Assembly: GCA_033032865.1 (NCBI GenBank)
Contig: JAWHQI010000327.1
Coordinates: forward strand, 2,369,501-2,433,500
DNA length: 64,000 nucleotides
Reading direction: 5' to 3'
Source: Dactylorhiza incarnata
Lineage: Eukaryota; Streptophyta; Magnoliopsida; Asparagales; Orchidaceae
The notes under the pieces were generated by a model. It was not told the origin of the DNA. It did not search any database and saw only the letters and a program-made list of their open reading frames with translations. Each line of letters begins with the position of its first letter. Within the stretch, counting starts at the first letter, position 1. Positions 10,960 through 21,682 of this stretch are shown here, piece by piece. The position numbers were made by a program, and so were the translations under genes.

Positions 10960-12992
10960 TGTAATATCCCGTGTTTATATAATCTAAATAAGAGTAATTA
11001 ATAATGATGTTCGAGAACTAAATTGTACAATAAATCTGAAATCCACAAAATAGAGTCCACAGTTAGGTTCAGAAGGTCAAAAAACCTTAGAATCGACATA
11101 TTATTTGCTAAAATATGAGATTATTAGGAAAAACACAATTTTCGGCGCAACCGACACGAATTTCGAGAAACTGAGAAATTGAGCAAGAATTTTTAAGAAT
11201 TTGAGAAAACTGAGACCAAATTTGGAATCAGGACGTCGAAAAACCCCAGAGTAAGTATATTCATTTTCTTACACGTGGCGACATGCATGGCCGCCACTTG
11301 GTGACATATAAGGTCGCCACGCGGCGACACGTGGCTCCGTGCATGACTGCCATGTGGTGACATGCATGGATGCCATGTGGAGATGTGCATGGCTGCCATT
11401 TGGCGCCACATGGCGCCTCCATAGTTTCATGAGCACCATATGGCGACACGTGGCGACACGTGTCACCTCCGGAGAGTATGTAAAGAGCGATTTGGTTTTT
11501 TGGACTTTCCGGGAGTTCTAGAACTCGGATTTAAGTGATTTCAGTGGTGTTTGAAAACTACTATAAATATAAATCCAATGAAAGTATTCATTCATTCCAA
11601 ATCCATTCAGTTTTTGGGAAATCAAGAGAGAGAGTGCGAGAGAGAGGAGAGAGAAAGTATCAAAATTCTGCCAAAATTGTGGGAGATCTTTGGGAGAAGT
11701 TCTAGAGCTAGAGTTTGACTTTGGATTCTATTTAGTTGCTGCAGAAGCGCCGTCAAAACCCCGCCAAAGTAATAGTCATGGTGCAGAGTACTGCGGAAGC
11801 GCTGCTAAAATCCTGAGCAAGGAGCAAGAAGACTGAGGTAGGTGGAAAATAATGCAATACGTATATGTTAAGTTAGTTTTCAGTAATGCGATAATTAGCA
11901 GTCATTATGTTGAAATAATGCCAAAGTTATGACATAAATCAGTTAATATACATAAATAATGATGAACTTCTGATAAACGTAACGAGGGGTGGAATTACGT
12001 GTATTCACGTAATAATGATGTCCCGAGTTCTCGTGCATGCATATTAACAATATGAAGTTTTGTATTCTGGAAATATGAAATTCTGAAAAATATCATATAC
12101 AAGTACTTGTGATGTCAAAATTTAACTTACTCAATTGGTGTTTAGGAAAGTGGTTAGGGGTGAGCCAGTATCCCCCGAAAGGAAGGTGGTATATAACGGT
12201 ACATTGTGCGACCACTGACCTTACACTTACCTGGCCAATATGCTAGTTAATGAGAACAACACGTTACTTAAATATGATATACAAATAAATGATGTGTATG
12301 ATTTATGTTAGCTCAGTATTTGGCTCACCCTACCCGGGTCCCCTGTCTATGTGAGGGGAACATCTCGGGAGTAGCGCTCCCAATCCGGCAAAATTAGCCA
12401 CTTACAATCCGCCTATGGAGTATCGATCCCACAGTGTTTTGTCCGAGGACCCTTATATCATGGGAGTGGCGCTCCTTCTGGGCTTAGCTAGCCAAAAATC
12501 TGTATTGTGTGACGTAACGCCTGCAAGTGAACGAGCCCTCCGGTTTGGCCGACCGGCGTACTATAAGTGCTAACTAGTAAATCAAATATTTTCGATATAA
12601 AAATAAATGGGTTTTACAAACAAATTAAATGAATATCTAGTGATGTGCTACTCTTCTGTTGTACTTGCATTTTGCTTAAAACATGTGCATACATATATAT
12701 GTTGTGTTATTCTTTCAGGGTGAGTCAGAATGCTCACCAGCCTACTTATAGTTTTAGGTACCAATGCTGATATGGGCGCCCGTGGGCAGTGAGGATGACT
12801 ACTATGTTTTGAGTTTACTATGTAAACGAAAATGTTATATCCAATCTGCTGATGTACATGTAAACTTTTATATAAATAAAATATGTTGGTTTTGTTGATT
12901 TCGCTCTAGAACTGTGTAACCATAAAAAGATCATTACCTCACATTTACTGTTCCCGCCTCGTTAACTCGAGCTTACCGGGCCGGGTGTGACA
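10960..12992 (+). mobile_element. 3' LTR of the chromovirus
   Basis: It begins TGTAATATCCC and ends GGGTGTGACA, giving TG...CA ends and a length of 2033 bp. A TATA box (TATAAATATA) lies at about 11,562, followed by an AG-rich leader (GAGAGAGAGT, about 11,625-11,660). A splice-donor-like GAG/GTAGGT sits near 11,836. The interior repeats the 8330-8450 fragment. Confidence 0.85.
11268..11470 (+). promoter_or_regulatory. ABRE/G-box-like cluster in U3
   Basis: ACACGTGGC, the classical plant ABA-response element core, occurs three times exactly (11,271-11,279; 11,327-11,335; 11,446-11,454), and ACACGTGTC once (11,456-11,464). They lie about 100-290 bp upstream of the LTR TATA box, within short degenerate repeats of the type 'TGGCGACATGCATGGCTGCCA'. 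The sites are seen; stress responsiveness is inference. Confidence 0.7.
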
Positions 12993-13359
12993 AGTTCGGG
13001 CAGTTTGGGTAGTTTTGTTGGAGGCGAAAAAGGCGACAAGCTGTTCCTGAAATGTGAGAAACTGAAAAGATGAAAAGTGAGCTTGCTAGAAAGACAAAAT
13101 GTGAAAAGTCAGAAAAGACGAAAAGTGAGCTGAGCGCGCTCAGAAGCGTTCTGAGCGCGCAATGAACGGAAAGCAATCTATGCAACTGGGGAAGCGATCT
13201 GAGAGTGCGATGAACGGAGAAAATGTCCTGGTCGCTTTGTGAGGCGTTCTGAACATGTTATGAGCGCGGGAGCGCTCCAAGTGAAATCCGGGGCCCAAAG
13301 GGCGAGCGAGCCTGGAGAGGGCGGACACCCTCGAACCCCTTCACGGGAAGGGGTCTTGA

Positions 13360-13600
13360 CCGTACCCCACTAGGGGTGCGGCTAGGCCGCACCCCAAAGG
13401 GGGTGCGGCTTGGCCACACCCCACTAGGGGTGCGGCTTGGCCGCACCCCAAGGGGGTGCGGCTGGGCCGCACCCCGCTACGGTTGCGGCTTGGCCTCACC
13501 CCCCTAAGGGTGCGGTTTGGCCGCACCATAAGGGGGTGCGGCTTGGCCCCACCCCACTAGGGGTGCGGCTTGGCCGCACCCCACTAGGGGTGCGGTTAGG
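13360..13600. repeat. Tandem array of short perfect hairpins
   Basis: The unit has arms GGGGTGCGGC and GCCGCACCCC separated by TTG, followed by a few bases such as ACTA. It is repeated head to tail about every 27-28 bp with small changes. A further pair of copies lies at about 13,785-13,830. Because each unit is an inverted repeat, the array reads alike on both strands. Confidence 0.85.
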
Positions 13601-13648
13601 TTGCGCCCCCGTGGGGGCGGCCTGCGCGCTACCGCGCGCGCTACAGTG

Positions 13649-13780
13649 CGGTAGCGCCGCGCGGTAGCGCCGCGCGGTAGCGCCGCGCGGTAGCGCCGCG
13701 CGGTAGCGCCGCGCGGTAGCGCCGCGCGGTAGCGCCGCGCGGTAGCGCCGCGCGGTAGCGCCGCGCGGTAGCGCTTCCTG
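13649..13780. repeat. 13-bp tandem repeat GTAGCGCCGCGCG, nine copies
   Basis: Exact copies start every 13 bp from 13,651 to 13,755 and end in a partial copy. The flank before it (about 13,535-13,650) is repeated after it (about 13,795-13,925). There the same motif reads TGTGGTAGCACCACAC, with CG pairs turned to TG or CA. Confidence 0.9.
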
Positions 13781-13978
13781 GCTTGGCCGCACCCCGCCAA
13801 GGGTGCGGCTTGGCCGCACCCCACTAGGGGTGCGGTTAGGCTGCGCCCCCGTGGGGGCGGCCCGCGCGCTACCGCGCGCGCTATCGTGTGGTAGCACCAC
13901 ACGGTAGCGCTTCCGGGTGGTTTCGGGCGGTTTGGCGAGGGCGGTTGGCCATGGAGAGAGTGGACTTGCCACTCCCAC

Positions 13979-14239
13979 ATTCTCCCCCCATCATGGTAGT
14001 GGCTTTGGGGAGTAACTACCTCCTCTTACGCATATAAATGATCAGGAGCCTTATATGAATACGCATCAATAATGAAGTTTATTTGATTATTCGGCTAAAT
14101 TTGAGCGGATTAGCATAAAATAGCTATATCATTTTATGTAGTTATAAAGATATAACATGCATTAGAAGTTTTTTTTAGGGAAATTTTTTAATCCCTTTAG
14201 AAATAAACTATTTCTTGTGTGCCTAAGAGGATCATTTAC
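13979..14239. other. Intergenic, nothing recognised
   Basis: Apart from the putative polypurine tract at its left end, this AT-rich stretch shows no coding or repeat signal I can support. Confidence 0.5.
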
Positions 14240-14456
14240 GGTCCGTTTGACACGGCCGTGGCGGTCGTGAACACGATGATTACGAACTGTCTTTCGTGAA
14301 CGCTCGATCCCACCTAAGGAACTCCATCCATTTTTATGCTTACATTTTTTTAAGCGACGGTCATATATGCTCATTGTTATGTCAAATGCATATTCGCGAC
14401 AGTTGCATTTTTGTCCAAAATCACATGAGCAAAGACGCAACCCCAAACGGACGACC
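14240..14456 (+). mobile_element. Probable MITE related to the one at 24,692
   Basis: The ends are GGTCCGTTTG and CAAACGGACGACC, an imperfect terminal inverted repeat. About 80 bp inside the left end (GTGGCGGTCGTGAACACG...ACCTAAGGAACTCCATCC) is similar to the reverse complement of 24,830-24,900. I could not confirm a target duplication, so the ends are approximate. Confidence 0.5.
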
Positions 14457-15069
14457 ATGTACAATATTTTATTTTATTTCAATTTAAATAGATTACAATA
14501 AATTGATTAACAAAAAAACAAAAACAAAATGAATTAGAAAGATACACAAAGCAGCAGCTTAATTAACTTGATTTAATAATACATTTAAAATATATATATA
14601 AACCATGCAAGAAATTTCCCTGGCGACAATAATGCAGGTATCTGAAAATTATAAATAATATTAAAATGACAAATTGTCGGAATTTAATAATAAAAATAAA
14701 AGTACAAGGGTTTTCAATTATTATGCGCCATTTTCTGGACACGTGGACAAAAATAAAACACCATTTGGATTAGCATTTAATAAATCAGAATGTCAACTCC
14801 ATGCATACGTGGAGACAAAATGCTGCGAAATAATATATGCCAAGTAGTCTCTCAAAATAATAATTTAAATAAAAAAAAGACCTGAAAAAAATAAAACAAC
14901 ATTTTTATTAGCATTTAATAAATCAAAATGTCTCAATCATGATGACGTCTCAATTCTATCCACCACTTATTTTAGTGGTGCGATGCAAAATTGAATTTTC
15001 GAAGGAATTTTTTTTATTAACTCTAGGGCCATATTATTCTCTGGTGTATTTAACGATGGTTAAAAAAAG
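14457..15069. repeat. AT-rich DNA with a diverged direct repeat
   Basis: Two blocks starting near 14,750 and 14,888 share AAATAAAACA and TTAGCATTTAATAAATCA, about 135 bp apart. No gene is visible. Confidence 0.55.
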
Positions 15070-15475
15070 CTCATGTTATGTGCAAATTGATTTTGGCCAC
15101 GTGTAAATCATCAAAATTCGTGCTTTTTAAAAATAAGTTTTATAGGTGCATTTTTAGGAAAAGTGTTCAGCATCAAAGTTGTAGATCTCGTCGAGATCTA
15201 CAACTTTCATGTTGAAAAGTTTGCCTAAAAATGCACCTATAAGACGTATTTTCAAAAGGCGCGAAACATCTCACAATAGTCTCGCGCATTTTGAAAATAC
15301 GCTTTATAGGTGCATTTTTAGGCAAAATGTTCAACACGAAAGTTGTAGATCTCGACGAGATCTACAACTTTGATGTCGAACACTTTTCCTAAAAATGCAC
15401 CTATAAGACGTATTTTCAAAAAGCACGAGTTTTGATGGTTTGCATGTAGCTAAAACCAATTTGCACATAACATCA
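15070..15475. mobile_element. Foldback element with nested hairpins
   Basis: The ends ATGTTATGTGCAAATTG (near 15,073) and CAATTTGCACATAACAT (ending near 15,473) are inverted copies, and similarity continues inward (GTGCTTTTT / AAAAAGCAC). Inside are two large hairpins, each built around a perfect palindrome: AGATCTCGTCGAGATCT (near 15,185) and AGATCTCGACGAGATCT (near 15,346). Each has arms of GTGCATTTTTAG and its complement. A short GC stem (GCGCGA/TCGCGC) sits between them. No coding capacity. Confidence 0.85.
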
Positions 15476-15942
15476 ACCTAAAAAAATTTTGCACAATATA
15501 TTCATAATATATATATATATAATTTTAATACTGATGCATAATGATTATGGTAAAACAATCAAGCGATTGCGATTAGTGTGAATGTGTCACAATTAGATAT
15601 GAGAATTCACCTAATATATATGTAACTAAAGTCTGTAAACGAGCTCTTTTCTTTCTTGTCCGCTTTGTTGATGCACGGACTACGCCCTTGCGATCCCAAA
15701 TTAGAGGTGCACGCGCTTCGCCATGCACGCGGGATGTCGTGAAAATTCTTTTACGCATTTCAAAATTACAAATAAAGGTTACACTTGAGAATCAAAACAA
15801 ACTTTTTATTTCATTCAAATATAATTTATAATAGTAAACTAATATTTTACTTTCAAATTTATTTCCTCTTGCTCTTTCATCATCATCTATCTCACATACT
15901 AATTCAGTTATCAAATATGCATATTCTATTATATGTAATATA
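15476..15942. other. AT-rich DNA, nothing recognised
   Basis: Contains a short TA run near 15,510-15,522 and no convincing ORF. The 61- and 78-codon frames have no domain. Confidence 0.5.
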
Positions 15943-16045
15943 TGTTAAGGTATATTTAGCATGTGTATCATATGTTAAACGGAACCCTAACGGGTCCGTT
16001 AACGGGTCGTCGGGGATTTAGGGTTACGCCTATAAATACCCCGCT
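15943..16045 (+). promoter_or_regulatory. 5' LTR start with TATA box
   Basis: It contains GTTAACGGG and CTAACGGGTCCG motifs and ends in CCTATAAATACCCC, a strong TATA box at about 16,031. Transcription would begin close to 16,060-16,070. Confidence 0.7.
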
Positions 16046-16991
16046 TCATTCTCGAAGTGTTTCTCTCGTGAACCCTTAGCCCCCCCTCTCCCGTGCGGTT
16101 TCCCCTCTCCCGTAACCGCTGCTCACGATCGCAAGAGGACGCCTGCTGTGCTTCATCCCTGTCGTTCAACGGAAGGAAGGAGACGACGTTGTGGCCGATC
16201 CCCGTCTGTGTGTAGAGAAGAAGTTCGCCGATCGTCGCCTGCAAATTGTGTTTTTCCTGTGTGGATTCGCTGTTTTGTCTTCGCCGATCGCAAGGACGAA
16301 GAAGCCTGTAACCGCCCTTTCTCTCTTGCGGTTTATTCTTCGATCGTTGCCGTCTGCAAAAAACACCGATCGATTTCTCTTCGTTCGTCGCTCTCCCAGT
16401 AACTGTAGGACTCGCCGATCGGCAGTCACTGAAGCCATCGTCGACGTCTACCCCTCTGGTTCCGGACGAGCGCAGAAGGAAGAATCGCGGACTGCCGTTG
16501 AAGGATAGGTCGCTCCCTGCGCTGCTCCTCGCCGTGCCCTAGTTTGCTCCCGGCGTCTTCTTCCCGATCGACGGTGTTGAAGCCCACTTCTCCTGTGCGT
16601 CTTCTACGCGTGGAAGACCGCCGCTCCTGCGCAAAGAGAAGTAACTGCCGCCAGTGTCGCTGCCGTTTTCAGAAGTCGGTGTTGACGCCAGCGCTGCCGC
16701 TCTACAACCGCCGCTTTTGGAGTTCGCCGGAAGCAGTGAAGCGCCTCCCTCTGCCGTCGCCGAGGAGATCGCGCCCGCAATCCCGCCTCCGAAGGAGACG
16801 ATCGCGTGGATCGTGCCGCGTAACTGCCGTTGTTTCGTGGGATTCGAACCGCTATCGCCGGGCGTTAGCGGTAACGCCAGGCGATAACCTCCCCTGCTGC
16901 TACCGCCAGAGCTACCGCCCGGGCTACCGCCAGGCGATAACCTTTTTGCTTGTGGAGATCCGTTCTTCCGTGTTTCAGCCGCCACCTCCAG
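16046..16991 (+). other. Long untranslated leader of the Copia element
   Basis: About 0.95 kb, C/G-rich, without a frame that resembles gag. The overlapping frames of 60-198 codons on both strands lack any domain and are set aside. The GCGATAACC phrase repeats near 16,880 and 16,930. Confidence 0.6.
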
Positions 16992-19900
16992 ATGGCCTCG
17001 CTTTCGAAGAGAAGCAGTCTGTCCTCTCCTGTGCCGTTGATAAAGCTGGAGAAATTCTCCCATTCGGAGTTCAGTGCCTGGAAGAGGAATACCCAGTTCG
17101 GTATGAAATATCTGAATATATTTTATACGCTGCAGACTGACCTCGCAGATTTCAAAGGTGAAGACGACGTTGCTCAGTGGATCAGCGACGAAGACTTCTG
17201 TCGCGATTATCTCCTGAATTGTCTCTCCAATTCACTGGCCGAGACATTTGGGAAACTGAAGACAGCGAAAGAGATCTGGACTGCGCTGGAAGATCAGTTC
17301 AAGGAGGAGGAGAACATGTCCAAGACGCATCTGGTGGACAGGTTCATGGGATTCACCTTCACAGAGGACAGGGAAATCCTTCCCCAGATCGCAGACCTGG
17401 AGAATCTGGTGGCCAAGCTCAACAGTGAAAGTCTCTCTCTGCCAGATGGGTTCGTTGCTGGTGCCATCATCTACAAGCTCCCCTCAGCATGGTACTCTTT
17501 CAAGACGGAGATGTATCGCAAGAAGACTCAGGTCAGTCTGAAAGAACTCAAGCGGTTCATCTGCATTGAGGATGAGAATCGGACAAGGCATGTGAAGGAG
17601 GTGGTGAGCAAGCAGCAATCTGCTGCTAATATGATCACACACCCGAAGAGGAAGCCTAGATCTGATCGGACTCGACCTCCCTCCAGTGCACCCGCAGTAG
17701 TAGACACCATCAAGAAGATCAAGAAGTTCAAAGGCAAGTGCTACAACTGCAACAAGTGGGGTCACTGCGCTTCTGAGTGCAGGAAACCAAAGAAGCCCGA
17801 TGCTAACCCACCAAAGCCTGATAACAGAACACACATGCTCCATCAGACTGCGCCCTCCCACTTTGTTGCCAAAGATGGGAACGTTCAGGCCAGTACTGAC
17901 TGGTGGTTGGATTCGGGGGCGACCTGCCACGTCTGCAACAACTCCGCACTGCTGAAGGATGCCACTCCAGCCTCTGAGACAGTTACCGTGGCAAATGGAG
18001 CTACTGCTGCGGTACTCCAGACCGGGACCGTGGATCTGCTCCTCTCTTCAGGTACGCATTTAATTTTGAAAGATGTTAAATACATTCCTACATTAGCTGC
18101 TAATTTAATATCGATTAGTTTGTTAAGCGATGCGGGTATGTCCTTTAACATTAGTGGTGGTAGGGTGACATTAATGGTTAACTCACATTATTTTGGTTGT
18201 GCGTACGTCGTCAACGGAATGTATCATTTGAGTCTAGCAAACGAAGTAGTCAATCAGGTTAGTTCTACTTTGATAGATCCTAAGACTTTACACGCAAGAC
18301 TAGGACATGTCAATTATAGAAAACTACTCCTGCTAGCTAGAACTCATAACATCCCCTTAGACACTAAAACCAAATTCGACAAATGTGAGATATGTGCTCA
18401 AACAAAGATAACTAGAACACCATTCAGTCCGGTGTCTCGGAGCACACGTTTACTAGAGTTGATACACTCCGACATTTGTGACTATAAGAGTTTTGTCACA
18501 CGTGGTGGTCGGAAGTACCTGATAACTTTTATCGACGACTTCTCTAGATATACTCACATTTATCTCTTAAAATCAAAAGATGAAGCTTTTGAAAAATTTC
18601 AAATTTTCAAAAATAGGGTTGAGAACCAGTTGGATTTGAAAATTAAACGACTTAGGAGTGATCGAGGAGGCGAGTACGTCTCAGGTGAGTTTAGGGATTT
18701 TCTTGCTAGCAATGGCATAATACCTGAAACCACTGCCCCTTATTCGCCCCAGTCAAACGGTATTGCCGAGCGGAAAAATAGAACTTTAACAGAAATGTTG
18801 AATTCTATGTTGTTGACTGCCGGTATGCCTGCCGCTTATTGGGGAGAAGCAGCCCTCGCGTCGAATCACATCCTAAATATGGTTCCTCATGCTAAATTGA
18901 AGCAAACCCCGTATGAGCTTTGGTTTAAGAGACCGCCCAGATTTGATCACCTCAAAACCTGGGGTTGTATCGCCTATGTTAGGATACCTGACATAAGGAG
19001 ATCTAAGTTAGGACCTAAGACGAACACTTGTGTGTACCTAGGATGTGCGGTGGATAGTGCTGCAGACCGATTTCTAGATCTCTCTACCAACACGGTTATT
19101 GAGTCTAGAGATGCTGTGTTCTTTGAGGACAAGTTTCTTAGAGATAAGAACCTGACTCTTCCAGGTCTGCCAGACACCAGTTCTGATACCCTCGTTGGGA
19201 CGGAACTACGACTCCCTGACACTGAGCCGGTTCACACTAGTGCCCTAGAGTCCACTAGGTTATCTAATAGGGAACGTGTTCCTAAAAGCTTCGGTACAGA
19301 TTTTGTGACTTACCACGTTGAAGCTGATCCATCCACCTATCAGGAAGCGATGCGATCTAGGGATTCCCTGTTATGGAAAGAAGCCATTGATGATGAGATG
19401 CACTCTCTCATGGAAAACCACACTTGGACGTTAGTTGACCTACCCAAAGGAGCTAAGACCATTGGGAGCAAGTGGGTTCTTAAGAAGAAACTGAATCCAG
19501 ATGGAAGTATCGCCAAGTACAAAGCCCGTCTAGTCGCCAAAGGCTTCACTCAAGTGAGTGGAGTTGACTACTTTGATACATACTCACCTGTTTGTCACAT
19601 TGCAACGATCAGGGTTCTTCTCGTTATTGCATCTATTGAACGTTTCGTCGTTCATCAGATGGACGTTAAGACTGCATTTTTAAATGGAGATCTAACTGAA
19701 GAGATCTACATGCGTCAACCTGAAGGGTTCGTCGTGCAAGGTCTCGAAACCAAGGTCTGTAAGTTGATTAAGTCACTCTACGGATTGAAGCAAGCACCAA
19801 ATCTATGGCACGAGAAGTTTGACACTTGCGTAAAGGGCCTGAATTTTCAATCCAGCCTTTCCGATAAATGTCTATACATACGGACAAGTCCTCACTCCGT

Positions 19901-20864
19901 CGCTATAATCTGCTTGTATGTTGATGACATGCTTATTCTGGATACTGATCAATCTGAGGTGGAAGACGTTAAGGCTACCTTGAAGTCCAAATTTAGCATG
20001 ACTGACTTAGGTGTGGTGAAGACCATCCTAGGCATGGACGTGAACTCTACGGATAAGGGAATCACCCTCAGCCAGAGTCACTACATCCGGACTCTACTAG
20101 AAAAGTGGGGTTATGATAAGTGCAGGAAGATTGAGACTCCATACGACTATAATAATAGACTGAAACCTCATGACGGTTCACCTATTCGCCAGTTGGATTA
20201 CTCCAAACTCATTGGTAGTCTCATGTATGCTACTACCTGCACTAGACCCGACATAGCCTTTACGGTTGGCATGTTGAGTAGATTCACTAGTAACCCTGGA
20301 AAGGACCACTGGGACGCCTTGGAAAGGCTAATGCGATACTTAAAGTATACTGAGCAGTATGCTTTATGTTACATTGGACACCCTCCTGTGCTTGAAGGGT
20401 ACTCTGACGCCTCCTGGTGCTCAGACGTTGGTGATAGTAGGTCCACTAGTGGTTATGTGTTTACCCTAGGAGGAGCCGCAGTAGCTTGGAAATCTAAGAG
20501 GCAAACGTGTATAGCACTATCCTCTATGGAATCCGAACTCTATGCTCTTGCTTCAGCTGCCGAAGAAGCAGAGTGGGTCAGAGATTTGGTTATGGATATT
20601 CCAATGACGAGTCTGAAAATGAACTCTATCTCGATATTTTGTGACAATCAAGCCACAAAAACCATTGCAACTAATTCCCTATTCAATGGTAAGCGAAGGC
20701 AACTACGGATGAAACAGGCCTGGTTGACCTATCTCACCAGTCAAGGGATCATTTCCCTCTTGGACGTGAGATCCAAAGATAATGTAGCAGATGTCCTTAC
20801 CAAGGGCTTATGCAAGGTTCTTACATCTAAAACATCGGGGGATATGGGATTAAAGTCTATTTAG
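16992..20864 (+). CDS. Copia gag-pol polyprotein, 1290 aa, uninterrupted
   Basis: The first ATG of the frame is 16,992 (MASLSKRS). Gag (UBN2-like) fills about residues 1-245 and ends in a zinc knuckle CYNCNKWGHCASEC at 250-263. The aspartic protease follows with Asp-Ser-Gly-Ala at 307-310. Integrase has an HHCC finger (HARLGH near 434, CEICAQ near 465) and a catalytic triad Asp494, Asp557, Glu593; the last spacing is exactly 35 residues, as in active integrases. Reverse transcriptase carries MDVKTAFLNG, LYGLKQAP and YVDD at 976-979. RNase H begins near Asp1139 (YSDASWCSD) and includes SSMESELYAL. No stop or frameshift interrupts it, so it could encode all proteins needed for transposition. 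Order gag-PR-INT-RT-RH is Copia. The lineage is not assigned. Confidence 0.95.
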   Translation: MASLSKRSSLSSPVPLIKLEKFSHSEFSAWKRNTQFGMKYLNIFYTLQTDLADFKGEDDVAQWISDEDFCRDYLLNCLSNSLAETFGKLKTAKEIWTALEDQFKEEENMSKTHLVDRFMGFTFTEDREILPQIADLENLVAKLNSESLSLPDGFVAGAIIYKLPSAWYSFKTEMYRKKTQVSLKELKRFICIEDENRTRHVKEVVSKQQSAANMITHPKRKPRSDRTRPPSSAPAVVDTIKKIKKFKGKCYNCNKWGHCASECRKPKKPDANPPKPDNRTHMLHQTAPSHFVAKDGNVQASTDWWLDSGATCHVCNNSALLKDATPASETVTVANGATAAVLQTGTVDLLLSSGTHLILKDVKYIPTLAANLISISLLSDAGMSFNISGGRVTLMVNSHYFGCAYVVNGMYHLSLANEVVNQVSSTLIDPKTLHARLGHVNYRKLLLLARTHNIPLDTKTKFDKCEICAQTKITRTPFSPVSRSTRLLELIHSDICDYKSFVTRGGRKYLITFIDDFSRYTHIYLLKSKDEAFEKFQIFKNRVENQLDLKIKRLRSDRGGEYVSGEFRDFLASNGIIPETTAPYSPQSNGIAERKNRTLTEMLNSMLLTAGMPAAYWGEAALASNHILNMVPHAKLKQTPYELWFKRPPRFDHLKTWGCIAYVRIPDIRRSKLGPKTNTCVYLGCAVDSAADRFLDLSTNTVIESRDAVFFEDKFLRDKNLTLPGLPDTSSDTLVGTELRLPDTEPVHTSALESTRLSNRERVPKSFGTDFVTYHVEADPSTYQEAMRSRDSLLWKEAIDDEMHSLMENHTWTLVDLPKGAKTIGSKWVLKKKLNPDGSIAKYKARLVAKGFTQVSGVDYFDTYSPVCHIATIRVLLVIASIERFVVHQMDVKTAFLNGDLTEEIYMRQPEGFVVQGLETKVCKLIKSLYGLKQAPNLWHEKFDTCVKGLNFQSSLSDKCLYIRTSPHSVAIICLYVDDMLILDTDQSEVEDVKATLKSKFSMTDLGVVKTILGMDVNSTDKGITLSQSHYIRTLLEKWGYDKCRKIETPYDYNNRLKPHDGSPIRQLDYSKLIGSLMYATTCTRPDIAFTVGMLSRFTSNPGKDHWDALERLMRYLKYTEQYALCYIGHPPVLEGYSDASWCSDVGDSRSTSGYVFTLGGAAVAWKSKRQTCIALSSMESELYALASAAEEAEWVRDLVMDIPMTSLKMNSISIFCDNQATKTIATNSLFNGKRRQLRMKQAWLTYLTSQGIISLLDVRSKDNVADVLTKGLCKVLTSKTSGDMGLKSI

Positions 20865-21682
20865 TGGGACTTAATACCTATATTTGTTTAAGATTTTAGA
20901 ACCGAGTCTGCCTACATTCACGCATCTAGACTGAGTACACTGAAGTATTCCAGATGTTACTTGATGAAGCCTGAGATTGTTTAGTTGCTAGTCATTCCAA
21001 ACTTGATGACTTACACAACTACTTCTTTTCAAAGGCTGAATTGGGTATCATTCCAAAAACAAGTACTAAAGTTGCTGATATGCGTCCTGATATTAAGATC
21101 ATTACTTATATCATTCCAAACTTGATGATATATTGGTCACAGCTTGTTGTATCATTCCAAACTTGATGATATAATACAATTGTGAAACGTTTGGTAATAA
21201 TCTTAATAATCGAAGGAACATAGCTTGGTTCTATAAAACCAAATTTCTAATTTTGTGTAAATTAGATAAGAGATGCGGACATGTGAGTCTTTCTTCCTAG
21301 TTAGAGTATTATGTTCAAAATTGTAAGAACTAATCACTTTACTTTTGATATGCATATGTATGGATTCATTGAGTTTGTTCTCATGACATTCAAATGTTTA
21401 AATGAAGATCATTTGGAGTCTGGAGGAGAGAAAGTGGATTTCGATATGGATGGAGATGATCTGCTGTTTGAGTAGACCGACCCGTCACCTGTTTGAGTTC
21501 TGTTTTTCAGATTACTGTTCTTGCTTCTGCTTTAGCTTTTGCATGTTTGGAACATGCTTGAGTTTAGATGTTTGATCTAAAACTCTTGTTGCTTTTAATC
21601 TGAAACTCATTCTGTCGTTATCTAACTAATATGTTTTGTTTAACCTGTTATATGATACAATTGCTACAATATATGAGGAGAA
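20865..21682 (+). ncRNA. 3' untranslated region with repeated hairpin motif
   Basis: The loop TCCAAACTTG is flanked by different but complementary arms at 20,990-21,011 (AGTCAT/ATGACT), 21,107-21,132 (TATATCAT/ATGATATA) and 21,149-21,172 (TATCAT/ATGATA). A longer-loop relative lies near 21,044-21,100, and another copy follows the 3' LTR start near 21,802. A purine-rich GAGGAGAA (21,674-21,682) just before the 3' LTR may be the polypurine tract. Confidence 0.6.

Larger units (their letters stand above)
8271..12992 (+). mobile_element. Chromovirus-type Ty3/Gypsy element lacking RT and RNase H
   Basis: The plus-strand order is: LTR-derived fragment (about 8330-8450), gag, protease start, integrase with C-terminal chromodomain-like segment, polypurine tract (about 10,948-10,959) and a 2-kb 3' LTR. 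No full 5' LTR or primer site is present, and reverse transcriptase plus RNase H are missing between protease and integrase. The C-terminus resembles the Tekay/Del clade. Confidence 0.85.
12993..13978 (-). mobile_element. LTR-like segment, minus orientation, holding GC hairpin arrays
   Basis: Read on minus, a purine tract (GATGGGGGGAGAA, about 13,979-13,992) is followed at 13,978 by TGTGGGAGTGGCAAGTCC, a layout typical of a polypurine tract and LTR start. The other end abuts the chromovirus LTR at 12,992, so the segment is probably cut by that insertion. Frames of up to 160 codons inside are by-products of the GC repeats. Confidence 0.5.

Noticed and set aside
13496..13980. Two overlapping minus frames of 158-160 codons with RYRAALPRGATAR repeats
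   Set aside because: They are translations of the 13-bp and hairpin arrays; their composition follows the repeats, and no start context or domain is present.
16539..17140. Overlapping frames of 174 and 198 codons on both strands
   Set aside because: They lie in the GC-rich leader and the start of the Copia gag, in other frames, without domains.
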